In this document: in pieces, positions 34,809-48,800 of the stretch
Numbering within the stretch: the stretch's first letter is position 1
Layout: each line of letters begins with the position of its first letter
Assembly (NCBI GenBank): GCA_004352715.1
Contig: SCFE01000053.1
Coordinates: 442,529-506,528, forward strand
From: Hofstenia miamia
Lineage: Eukaryota; Xenacoelomorpha; Acoela
Length of the DNA stretch: 64,000 bases
Direction of reading: 5' to 3'
Translations under genes and position numbers: made by a program
Notes under the pieces: generated by a model
Database searches by the model: none
Told to the model about the DNA's origin: nothing
Seen by the model: only the letters and a program-made list of their open reading frames with translations

Positions 34809-37740
34809 CTAAACACATTAAACGTAAGATCTGTTTGATTTAAAAGTTAGTCGCACAATGTTTTAGCATTATCACTTCACGTACAAACATACATATGGAA
34901 GAAAAGTTATGTTGTTTACAGTTTACTTGCATCACCAATAAAGTAAGAAGAAGTGGATAAATCTAGGTCAACATCTAATGCTTGATTGCATACCTTAGCA
35001 TGCTTACTAGGTCAGAAAGCGAGTAAGGCGTACTAGAGAATGCCTTTTCAAAAATCAATATATTTAGGTAAAAATCAATAAAACAAAGAGCAAATTCTAG
35101 CGACAGGGAATTGGAAAGAGTACTGACAAACAATACTGAAATACAGGTATGCCATAAAGTCATTCAGAGAAGTACATTGCACTTAGGCGCTATTGTTAAT
35201 GCTAAATTATTGTAAATGTCATTTGATTGTATACACAGATAAGGGATTTGTGCTGCATATTTCATTCTTGTATTTATTGTATTGCAGCTTATGTCCAGTG
35301 ATAAAAAAACGTTACATCCCTTATTCATTATTGTTATCGAAGTGTCAATTCACTAGTAGCTGTGTTACAATATTGGTTATGAACACTGGTTCATATTGTG
35401 CAAAAATTTAACAAGACTCGTTGGATAGGCCACATGCCTTGATCTGGAAGGCTATCAATGTTGGCAGAGGTCAAGATAAAGGCACATTACCATATAAAAT
35501 CAACACACATTTGCTAAAGGATCCAGGCAAAAAATTTCATTGAATTAGAGATACCATAGTCACTTTGTAGTATACAAGTAGAATGGTGCACCAGTACATC
35601 TTGCAACAATAGTAAAAAATAATTCTTTTAAAGAATTTTGGGGCTTCCATAATCAGCATACAGGTTCACCAGCCCTGACCTCAAAAGTTGCCCTTCCTCT
35701 GAGCTAATAAATACTGGTTGGGGGCATGCTGAAATCAAATTTATGGCCAACTCCCCACATCTTTAAATGAGATAAAGATGCGCCGCCAATGCAAGACAGC
35801 TCTCAGCAGATCATTTGCAGATTGCTGTGAGCAATTTACCGATTATTCTAAATGCTGTGTTGTAGGGCGAAAGAAATCATTTTGAAAATTTGCTGCAACC
35901 TTTACATAAATTCCATATATAATTCTTTACAACAATATATGCTTCACCCATATTTGCCATCTTCTTTACTATTTATAGGAATCTTATTTTGCTGCAAAAC
36001 TTTATGGCTTACCTATACATAAAAACATAGAACGCAACATTATGAAATTCATTTTAGTTTTAAAATGTTTTGGTATGGTACGCCTGCGATATACACGTTT
36101 ACAATTTAAACAATCAAGTAGATTTATAAAACCATACGAATATAAAGAAATACTAACGGTGTCAAAGTATAGCGCCAAATTATTCTCAAAGCTCTCCACT
36201 TTCTTGAGTAATCTGATGCTGTCAAAATTAACTACAGCATTATCAGGATCAAAACTCAATCCTGATAATGGCGCAATCTCATAGACGACCATTCCAAGCG
36301 GGTCAACATCGGCTTGCGTATCTCTAAAAGGCATTGAATGTTAGTAGGTAACACATTTATGCTTTACAGGTAATGTATGAGACAACCAGCCCGATATAAC
36401 TACATTAAATGCGATACTCCAAATATATAGATTCCTATAACACTAATTGGATGCGAACTTAATTTTCCCAAATTAGGCCATCGAAATGTGAATGGGAGCA
36501 CTTGATTAAATAATTCCACTGCATTGTTTACTTGTCCCACAAGCGATTATAATGTGCATGTGTAGTGACTTTAGACATTGCTTCGCATAATCATTAACAT
36601 TACCAAATTTCAGTAAATAAATTGCTGCCAATCGGTATTATAGTAATCAATGACACATACATTACCAATATCTATAAATTCAGTAATAAAATAGAGTACA
36701 AACATTTGAAATGCTGCTGTCAATAAATCATTTAAAATATTCGTGAAGCATCCTACCAAAGAAAATCTACTAGGATCTTCGTTCACCAAGACAATGTATA
36801 GTGTGCCAAAAATTCTTAACACATCGTGAATATTATTGTTTATAGTAATTCATAGCATGTTAATATTTAGGACAGAATGTTTTAGACTACCAAAATGAAC
36901 TTTTAAGATATTCAAAAAACACTATTTTTAAAATAATTTTGTAAAAATTTACCATTCGCGGTAAAATTTACTGCCCGAATTTGCTATAAAATTGCCTATA
37001 TCTCATTGATATGACTGGAATTATAGATTATCCTATGAATACTGGTTAGGTCCGCATATTGTTTTATTTTCCTTTAATTATTGGAATATTTCTTCCGTAA
37101 ATGTAACAGTGTCTACGATTAACACTTCCCATATCTTAAAACAACGATAAATAAGATTTAACCTCAAATCATTTGCATTATTAATGTAACAAACATCAAA
37201 AAAGTATTGTGGAATATTCCATTTGTCAAATGGCTCCAAGAATCACTGTAACCTTTTTCTTATATGAATGCAATTCATTACAAGGATAATACATAACGTT
37301 TGATGAGCAGAAATAAAAAATAAACGTCTTTATGTTTGATTTAAGGAGGAGGCTATTTCTACATGAATTTATATGATCTCTTCTTATGATGGTAAAATAA
37401 TAGTTCTTTGAAATAAACTAAAAAACGTTGCACTTCGCCATTCGGTTACATTTTTTAAAGCCGTAACTATAATAGATCTTAAAGAATTGCCGTTGGCATG
37501 CTTCATCATGTTTCACATTAAATAAATTTTCTTCAGAAGCTTTTAACTTCAACATGCCATTGAATATGCTGGAGTGACATTAAAAGTTTTGGAACAAAAA
37601 TATAGAATGTTTCACCATTTTTGTACAATATTGCATATCTCCTTGTATACAGGAATTAAAGAGTTACTAAGATTTAAGGCATGTATAAAATTTCATTTTG
37701 ACGCAATCTAAAATTCTCATTTCACATAAATGAGCTATTC

Positions 37741-37782
<42 letters not shown>

Positions 37783-40700
37783 GCGTAGCTAGAATATTTT
37801 TTACATGATGCAAAACACAAAGTTAAGTTTGATTCATAAATTATATTCAATCACTATGAGGACTTGAAATGTAAAAGCTAATAGCACTAATATAGAAAAC
37901 AAAAAATAGATTCGACGTGTTTTATTTTTAAAAAATATTTTTTACACATGCATCAATATCAGTTTTTGCGGCAACTTCACGCTCAATATTCATAATTGCA
38001 AGGTTGTTCAGACGATCTTCAGTCATTGTACTGCGCAAAGATTTCTTAATAAGATTCAGCCAAATAAAGCTTCGTTCAGCATTAGCATTACTGCATGCAA
38101 GAACCAAGAATTTTTCTATCAAAATCTGAATATTTAGCATGAACGATAGAAACTTATTTACATAAAGGAATGAGTGAATAGGCTCAATTTTATTGTAAGA
38201 TTACCTTTTACAATTTCGCATTTAAATGCCTTGTAAATTTCTCATTCTGAATTTGCACACATATGTCAATATCCTCCTTAAAAAAATTGCAAAGTAAAGC
38301 AAACTTCTCATTATTAAAATTGGTGAAACAATCAAAATTTGACGCAATTTTCAGAAAATCATCGAATATTTCACTCATTCAAACAATAATTGTATCTAGG
38401 ATCTCAATACATATCTTCGTAGTTTCTACTAAATTTTGGGAGTCTCTGATTTCAGAGCAGTAACCATCAAATTTAGGCAATTCTTCATATAATGCATGTG
38501 GGGGTTAACAGTTATCAAAATATTTTCAAAATTGCCTCGCATTTACAAAAATGTTTCTTTCAGAAAATCAGTTTTCAGCTTAACAAAAGAATAGAGCATT
38601 TTTAACTTGTAATATCTTACTTAAAACATTTATTTTTTTAAAAAACAAGACTTAAAAAGAATCATCATATGATTTAGATTTTTGGGGAAACAATATATGC
38701 AATACAACTTTGTGTTTTTCTTTCACAAACACAGCCATTGTCTATGAAAGCCAGTAATTGTCAAATACCACTCACTGCCTGGCTGGCATGTGGGTTTATT
38801 AATATTTTGTTGAAAAAAAACTGCAGTTTTAGATATTGCCGTAGTTGGCTACAATCAAAACATTTCAGAGATGGAATCGCATCCAAAATTGTAGGATCCG
38901 ATCCGAATTTTTCAAAGGATTTCAGTTTTCGATCCGAAACAAATCCGAACATAACTAAGTATTCTAACAATAAATAAACTTGGACTTAAAAAATATTTAT
39001 GTTTTTTTTCAGGTGAGAATAGAACATTTTAAGTGTTTCAACACTTTCTTGAGATGAAAAATGGGCATATGCGATATACCGCCGCGGAGGATAGAGTCGG
39101 GCTTGGACTGAGGTATTGGAAAAATGGGACGACTTACGCAATAGTGCATGCAAATAAACTTAAATGTTTTAGGTGCATAAACTCATTTCTCATCGAATCG
39201 TATGCAGTCATAGCCCTTATTAAGGCTGACCAGAGTTGTAACAGGCCGTGATTTTAAGGCCGGGACCGGCCCTTTAACCCATAAACAATGCCGGCCTGTT
39301 GCAACTGCTAATATTCAGCCGCAGGCCCGTCATATCCAAAACCTTTATAAGATTGTTGTAAATATCAAAATTAAGCATATAATTGAAAATACTAAAATGA
39401 CAGCATCAACTGCACTTTTTTACAATAAAGTTTACTCGTGATGGCATCAAAAGTAATAGGCTTAAAATAAGGATGCATCCACTGCTGAACAAGGATTGTA
39501 GTTGAAATTGTTAAATTGTTAATAATTGTATTGCAATCTTAATAATAAATATATGTTTATGGTCCATCATATGAAAATGTGCAGCATTCCCCTCGCAAAA
39601 ATGCAAATAAAACACAGCGTATTGTCTAAGTAATTTAAAGTTTACGCTGGGGCACAAAGTATAAATGAAATTGATTGGCGCTTGCTATTACTAATAAAAT
39701 TTCTGAATTAATTGCAATTATTGTTGCTGTGGTTTCATTTTTTGATGTATAATCAGTCAATTGAATATAATAGTTGATTTTAATGTAAGAGAATGTATAT
39801 TTATTAATACCATTTTGAACAATTCTAGGCCAGTTATGGAAAAATTTCGGTCCCGGGCCCAGCCCACTTAATTCTAATTTTACCGTCCACGTCCGGCCCT
39901 TATAAAAGCTGGCCCTGTTACAACTCTGAGGCTGACTAAGTAATTAAGTTTCTAGTCGGCCAAGCATCAGTAAGCTAATTCCCATGTTCCACAGTTTTTG
40001 TCCAGCATTGATGCGAAGTGCCTTTGCAATAGCAGGCTCAAATACATTAGACCAGGGCTGCATGTTATGCACATAACACAGTATGAGTTTGTCTGGTTTA
40101 CTGCTACTAACTGCTTCTGCAGCTAAAATAGGCTGAAATTATAACCACTCCCAACTAAATTTAATAAATTGAACTGCTGGTATTGGTAGGAAAACAAAGT
40201 GTAATAATGGTGTTGATTGATGAATTAATAAATGTAAATAATCTTAATTGTACACCCCCTTATAACTGTATTCGAGTCGTTTGCAATGAAATTGCATTTG
40301 AAAGAGAATATCCGATTTCATTACATACGTGACGCAGGTTTGGGAGAAACTCGTCAATTCTTTTTAAATAATCGTATATTTGAGCGAGAAGCTCGAATAT
40401 TATTAAAAACTTCACACAGGTGCCGCAGGTTCCAGAGAAGCGCGTCACCTGACTTTCAATGATTGCATATTTAAGAGCAAAATCGAATAGTATTATGAAG
40501 AATTTTACACACATTGCGCGTTACTTCAGTTTTCTATGCTAGGTTCCATGCATTCAACGGTGTATATGTATACAGATCTATTTAAATGTATTTTATTTCA
40601 AAATTTGAAAAATAAACTATTTAAATATATTTTAAATTATTTTAAAGAAAAGAATATTTTTCAATGAAATTTAATTCAATATTTCCCAAAGAGTATTGAT

Positions 40701-40916
40701 ATACTCCAATACGACTTGTTATAGTATAAAAACAGAACTCATTCCAAATTAATTGGCAAAATGTTTTTTATTTGGTCTGTTAAGACTAAAAAGTCATTTT
40801 GTAATTGTAATACCAAACATTATACATATATCCGAGAAAATGTATTGGGACGAAATATATTATATTTTAAATTTTTCAAAATAAATAATATATTTAAATT
40901 TATTGCCAATATATTT

Positions 40917-40956
<40 letters not shown>

Positions 40957-42304
40957 TGTAAATGAGAAACATGATTTATATTATAAAGCATTAAGTGCAG
41001 GGCTGTCACAATAATAATTTTAAAAAAAATATTTAAACAATTTATTGTTTGGTTTCTAAATATTACAGTCATATATTTTGACTGAACGTGTATTGCAATT
41101 ATATATAGTTTGCGGTATTACAGTCATATATTTTGACTGAACGTGTATTGCAATTATATATAGTTTGCGGGTTTTTTTGCTCTACGTTTTTCCTAATTGG
41201 TTTATATATATATATAGGGTCATCAATATTTAGTCTTACAACTTAAATTGGTTATATTTATGCAGTGAAACAAAAACACACAACTTAAATTGTTTTTATT
41301 ACTGTGGAAAAGCAATAGAGAGTTACTACACAAAATATTATTCAATATGTCCTCCATCTGCGTCAATAACCAGCTGAAGACGTTTAGTAAAAGACTTACA
41401 TGTGTCACGAATTACTTTCTGAGGGACTTTGGCCCACTCATCTTGCAGTTTCACCTTTAGAGCTTCTAAACTTTGATGGTGAGTGGCCGAGACCTTGCTC
41501 TCAAAGTATGACAAGATCCCAAAATCAAGCGGATTCAAATCGGAGGAAGATGGGGGCCATTCCTCCTAGTGGAAATGAAGTGTGGAACATTTTCAGAAAC
41601 CCAAGCTGAGTCTTTTTTTAGCCCCATGTGATAGTGCAGAGTCCTGCTGAAAAGACCAGGGACGTTTTTGAAATGCTTCTGTGCCCAGGGCAACAATGCG
41701 CCAACGAGGATGTCATCTCGATAGTTTTGCAGGTTCAATTTCACCCCTGGTCACCAAAATAGAGAGGACTTTCACCGGACTCCGTCACGACTGCCCAGAC
41801 CATCACTGAGGCGACACATTGTTTGCTGGTCACCACTCGAGATGCTTCATCCTCATCCCTTGACCAAACCCGATCGTTTTGTGTGTTAAAGTGATGTTCA
41901 ACATCAAATTTATTCTCATCACTGAAAACGAGATTTGGTAAAATGTCATTCTGAATGCGGGAAAGAAGAATCTGGTATCTTTGGAGTCGTTTATCAACAA
42001 TTAGAGCAGAAAGTTGTCGCTTCTTGACACGCTTGAATGCATACACCTCCAGAATCTTGATGGACCTCTTAAGATTCCTCCTGATGTTTCTCTAATGGAT
42101 TTAGCAACTTTAGGGGTTCTAGATGTTCGAGGGCGAAATTGCCTTGGCCTATTGTGATTGTCTCCAGTCTCTTCAAAGCGTTCTAAAGTTCTCCAAACCA
42201 GCATTCTGTTCACTTTCAGGATCTTACAGATATCCTTTCTGGAGTTTCCTGCTTTAAACAGCTCAACAATTGCAGTCCGCTTGTCCACTATTGTCGAACT
42301 CTAC

Positions 42305-42348
<44 letters not shown>

Positions 42349-44415
42349 CTTAGATGTAACTGGTCGTAACATTTAAACATAAGTGGACGCATTGCACCAC
42401 CCCGCAGTGAATGGGAGCGAAACCGCACCACACTCGCATGGCTGTTAGAAAAATTCACCGAGACCCGCAACATACCCGCTATTTTCCAAATGTCTTCAAG
42501 TAATTAAGCCAAAAAATGTCAATAACCGGAATTGACTTTCTATTAATTTTGTTTAATTGAGTGAATGATGTCAAATGCATTATATTATATAGATTTCGTA
42601 GCATAATTAATATTGTATTAGTTTAGTATTACACATGTAACAAAACAAAAATGCCAACTCGCACCGCAACCCGCGTGGCATTTGAACTTCAGTACCCGTA
42701 CTGCACCGCACCCGCGTCCATTTTTGATTATAATCATTTACCAATAGTAGCTCATCAATTTCAAAATGCCTACCTTAGGCAGAATTTGAATGTGTGCGAA
42801 TTGGGATTTGAATCTTCTTCACTAACATCAATGTTAAAGCGATTTGAATTGGTACCTTCGAGGTCATTGTAGAATACGGTGATAGCTACAGAAACACGAC
42901 CTTTACCTGTAAATGTCATACTTAAGTTTCCTTTGATGTTGTGAAACTAAATAGACTTGCATCAGATAACAAAGGAACAGAATGTAGAAAGAAAAAAATT
43001 ACAAATTCATAATATTTATAAAACATATGTACATATATGTACTTAGAAAATAGTTATGCCTATAAATGTTCGCGCGCCATATCTAACAATTTTTTGATAA
43101 GATTCAAGTCATAATTTTGATTTTTAAGAACTAATATAAACTATATGATCGTAAATTCAAAATTTGATTTCTGTCTAGGACTAATTGAAAAATACCTTCA
43201 TAAATATTCTATATAAAATATAACAAAAACGGAAGTTGGCTACAAGTTAAATATTTACGAAAATTGTCAAACATGGAAACAAAAGTTTAATGAAGACTGA
43301 CACTTGAATTACGAAGAAATCCTATTACCTTACTGAATTCCATATACATGAAGATGTTTGCTTCACTTTATTAGCGCACGTACGTTTTGCAAATTAACCT
43401 GGACACTTGTGGTTATGGATCACGACAAAAATATTAATTAAAACATTTTGGCATTAGAAAAGCAAAAAATGGAGTGATGCGTGGATTTTTGCCGTTCATT
43501 ATTCACACCAGATAATTATATATATATATATATATAATGAGTACATAACATCTAGGCACCGACCTCGGTGATGAAAACCAGTGGTGAGTTTTTAACAGTA
43601 TGTGAAGAATCTATAGCGGCACCTTTATGCTGAATTTTAACAATCATATCAGTTTGCACTTGACTTTCAATAAATTCTGATAACGCCTGCAGAGCAATGA
43701 TCGTATTTTGTGTTGAAGAATATCCACCCAAATGATTTTGTTGAGAAACCAACCATTTCTGTACAGGTACAAGATCATTCACAGATTTACCGTCAGCTAA
43801 ATGTAGAAGGAGAGCATAGGCAGTAAGCTCAACATTTGCAGGGGGTGACTGGTGACAAAAGTAATCACAATCATCTTTTTTTTCTGGTGGTTTGTGCTGC
43901 CAATAACGCAGAATTTCTAAAAATAGAGCCAATTAATCAATTAGCAATTGTGATTATTTATTGCCATTACTATTGATAAATGTAATGACCCTATTACTCT
44001 CATTATTCTCCCACTAAATAGTCCATGGCTAAAGACAACCTTTGTCATACTCCAATATATCGTACCAAAACTGTATTCATCGTATGGTACAGGAAGCTAG
44101 ATTGAACTCTAGTAACAAACAACTTCTAAAGTTCTCCTTAAAAAAAGTCAAGCATGCGCATTTTTGTATAAACTCAGGAATCCTTCAACAGTGTAAATTA
44201 AAATGCAGTCATCAGAATCCTGTTCCTTCACGCCCCACGCTAAAACTATTTAAATTTGTCGAATAGTAATAAATATTGATTACTAAAAATAACAGTGTAT
44301 TTGGTATTCTATATTGGGGTTTACATTTGTATTTTGCTGGAATTTGTATAAATACAAAAACTACTAAATGATGCGAATCCTGCAATTTGAAAAAAATGAG
44401 CTGACAACAAGAGCA

Positions 44416-44452
<37 letters not shown>

Positions 44453-45798
44453 ACCAGTAACTTAATAGTTACCGTGGAAACCTGCAAAAATATTCTGATG
44501 TCCTGCATATCTCATAATATTGGGCGATTGGCCTTTCTAGTATGTGCCCAGTTAGTAGCTCATTGTTTGTATGACTGCAATAATACATGCAAAAGCGAAG
44601 ACACAAAATAATGTTGTTTGATTTACTGCCAATAAGTAATGAGCTTGACACTCGACCTCATCAGGTAAATTGCAATTAGTTACTAGTAGCCTACTAGTAT
44701 GTAAGTAGTAACCTGTCAACTCTAGAGAAGTGCTATAAGACCCAATAAATGTATATGTATTGTCATTTAGTCAAATATTAATGAAAAAACTTGTGGGCTG
44801 AACGTTCGACTGGATGGGCCTATATATAGATCGCTATTGGCTGATATTAACATGAAAGGTTTGAGTAGCATAGTACGTTAAGTGTTGAAAGTAGTAACTT
44901 TGGAGGAGTGGATTTACAAAATATGAAATTCATTTCATTAATAAAAATGCAAAAATAGTAAAAAAAATAGTGTAGTATTATTAAGGGTACGATAAATAAA
45001 AAACTACTTAACGGTTTTGGAAAATGTTTGGAATGAGAATAGATTTGATCAACAGAGCTAACACAGATTTTTAAGTGCAAAGCTATATTGTCGACTAAAT
45101 TGTAAAAACAGGGTGATATCAAATGAATTGATTTGACTTGATTTGAAATGAACTTTCAAATTAATTGATTTGAATAAATTAAAAAATTTAGAATTTTATT
45201 AGATATTGTACCACTTATGAGTAGATGTGCTCCCTTTTTGTGGTGAACTTCAAAATTATTCCGCTATCTTGAGTACATGAAATTCTTAAAACTTAACTAT
45301 TTCTATTTTTCAATTAAAAGATGCTTGCATAGTGTTTCACACCCATTTTTTCGTATATGTTTTCAAGCTTGCTTCTTCGCGCAAATTTCAGACTATCAAT
45401 AAATTTGTCAGTAAATCTTTCAGATTGTCTAACGATTCTTTAGACCACTTTTAAGGCATTCATTGATATTTGTACAGGTAATATAGTAAATATATGCAAA
45501 TTTTGAATATAAGTTCAAATAATTTAATATCATTAAGCACTAAATAATACTCGAAAAATGTTTTGGCTTTTCGCAGATGGTAAAATATACATGTCACAAA
45601 TATTTCATCTCAATCTAATTGGATTTCATAAGCTTAACATCTTTGCAATTATTTAACGTTTCAACTTAGAGGATGGACTTAAATTTTTCAATAAAAATAG
45701 AAACTAATTTAATAAAGCAAACAAAAAGATATTTTATGCACTTAGCCGCGAGGATTACGCTACTTTTTATGATGCAACTAAAAAAACGAATACTCAGA

Positions 45799-45854
<56 letters not shown>

Positions 45855-48800
45855 AAATCTGAATTTACAATAACGATTAGTCGTATTTTTGTGTATCACC
45901 GTTTTTCTTACTCATTCTTGAAAGCTTATACTAATACCGTCATGAAATTTTCATTTTGTTCAATGATGAAAATATATCTTAATTTTAACATAATATNNNN
46001 NNNNNNNNNNNNNNNNNNNNNNNNNNNNNNNNNNNNNNNNNNNNNNNNNNNNNNNNNNNNNNNNNNNNNNNNNNNNNNNNNNNNNNNNNNNNNNNNNNNN
46101 NNNNNNNNNNNNNNNNNNNNNNNNNNNNNNNNNNNNNNNNNNNNNNNNNNNNNNNNNNNNNNNNNNNNNNNNNNNNNNNNNNNNNNNNNNNNNNNNNNNN
46201 NNNNNNNNNNNNNNNNNNNNNNNNNNNNNNNNNNNNNNNNNNNNNNNNNNNNNNNNNNNNNNNNNNNNNNNNNNNNNNNNNNNNNNNNNNNNNNNNNNNN
46301 NNNNNNNNNNNNNNNNNNNNNNNNNNNNNNNNNNNNNNNNNNNNNNNNNNNNNNNNNNNNNNNNNNNNNNNNNNNNNNNNNNNNNNNNNNNNNNNNNNNN
46401 NNNNNNNNNNNNNNNNNNNNNNNNNNNNNNNNNNNNNNNNNNNNNNNNNNNNNNNNNNNNNNNNNNNNNNNNNNNNNNNNNNNNNNNNNNNNNNNNNNNN
46501 NNNNNNNNNNNNNNNNNNNNNNNNNNNNNNNNNNNNNNNNNNNNNNNNNNNNNNNNNNNNNNNNNNNNNNNNNNNNNNNNNNNNNNNNNNNNNNNNNNNN
46601 NNNNNNNNNNNNNNNNNNNNNNNNNNNNNNNNNNNNNNNNNNNNNNNNNNNNNNNNNNNNNNNNNNNNNNNNNNNNNNNNNNNNNNNNNNNNNNNNNNNN
46701 NNNNNNNNNNNNNNNNNNNNNNNNNNNNNNNNNNNNNNNNNNNNNNNNNNNNNNNNNNNNNNNNNNNNNNNNNNNNNNNNNNNNNNNNNNNNNNNNNNNN
46801 NNNNNNNNNNNNNNNNNNNNNNNNNNNNNNNNNNNNNNNNNNNNNNNNNNNNNNNNNNNNNNNNNNNNNNNNNNNNNNNNNNNNNNNNNNNNNNNNNNNN
46901 NNNNNNNNNNNNNNNNNNNNNNNNNNNNNNNNNNNNNNNNNNNNNNNNNNNNNNNNNNNNNNNNNNNNNNNNNNNNNNNNNNNNNNNNNNNNNNNNTATT
47001 GGGGAGAGATGAGACAGAACGCGAGGCAGCAGCACTGTAGGAGAACATTTGGGATTGCAGAGAGGAAACATCAGAGGAAAGCTTTGTTAGGGAGTCAGAT
47101 AAGGATGATATGACGCCAGGGCCATCATTGGTGGACGGAGTCGAGGTAGAGAGAGCAGAGACCGCTTGGCGTAACAACGAAATGATGGCGTCTTTCTTCA
47201 GACCACCAACAGCGGAGGCAAACTGGACATCGCTCAAATTTTTGAGGTCGGACAGCGAAATTGGGGGCATAGCTGAAATCTAATTAAACTGTATAATAAA
47301 CAGGCTAAGGAAATTAGAACAAAATTCATTGGACCTTAAATTTTTATGATTTGTGATGGTTTCTATAAAAACTTTAGACATACATAATTAACTAAAAATA
47401 AATATATCTAAAATTAGAAAACACTTCTGCTTGGATAAAGAATTGGTGCTACGAAATCTAACGCTGCTCAAGAAGAAAACATATAGTTCAGACTGCTTTA
47501 TTGTCTAACTTATTTTTCCAGTGAAAAAAGTTAATATTTCATTTACTTGAACATCTACCCTCCCCGATCTTTTAAGGATCTGATGCCAATGACGCAAGAC
47601 TATGTAAATCTGCAAACTCTTGCTGAAAAAATCATCTTCATATGTTGAAGTTTCATGAATAAAAAGCCTTGACAACATAAATTACACGACAAATTTTGAG
47701 AAGCACTACAAAAGAGTGTTTAGCTTTAATGGAAACAAACGTTTTATAAAATCTGTGATGGTCCTTAGTAAACTCATTACCTAAAAACTATAGCTACCAC
47801 CTTCAACTAGGCATTTAATGCCCTCATTTCCGTGCCCATCAATGCTTTGCCAAATTTTATCAACCCTTCTACCACTGAATTTCGGCTGGACACATTAAGG
47901 AAAGAATAAAATAATAACAGCCGTACGTTATTGCAAAATTTGAATTTTGGCCCCCTTCAATAAAAAATGCCGTTCACGTCACCGGGTGGTACTAACTCTA
48001 AGTCATAGATGCAAATATTGAGTTACGATATGCGAGTAAGAATAATTTTTAACGTATAATTCGGAGCAGGTGCATTAATTCTTTGCACATATGGGCAATA
48101 ACTTACAGAAGCTTTGCAATAATTAGTAATCCTATGGAAAATTCAGAAAAAAACTAAGTGATAAATTAAACAAGTTCTAACTATTACGCAGTACAAATTG
48201 AAAATATAAAAAAAAGATAGTACTAAATACTTAAGTAATCTATGGTTTTTTAGCAATAACAAGTAATACAGAACTTTTTTATCTAAGAACAGTGTTCTTA
48301 GAACACTAACAACTTATTCTACTTACTAAATACCCCAAAAATATTAACATCCAACTTTCTCAATGACAAAAATCAATTTCTTTCGTTTTTTCACTCAAGC
48401 AACTTTAATGCATACTATAAAACCAATAGAAATGCATTACGATTATTATCTCGTTGTGAAATAGCCAATGCTGTAAATTTTATTTGACAAATGTACAAGG
48501 AAATAGGCAAATATGTTTTTAATAATGTGGAAATCTTAAATTCTCAACTTCTTTCAGCAATAAGTTTAAACTATGATTCTTCAACTTTTAATTCTAGCAA
48601 ATTTTTAAAATGTCTTAGAATATTAATGGTTAAAATATATCTTTTTATAAATTATGATAATAATTTATTGATATTGCTTATAGTATTAAGCGAACATTTC
48701 TTCAAATGTTAACAAGCTTGCTTCAGAAGATTATTTTCACAATTCCTATGCATTTGCCCTTGTATCTCTTATTAATTCCATGGTTTTGCTGTGATACGTA

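Noticed and set aside
41061-41170. CRISPR-like array
   Set aside because: Only two units without spacers, in animal DNA.
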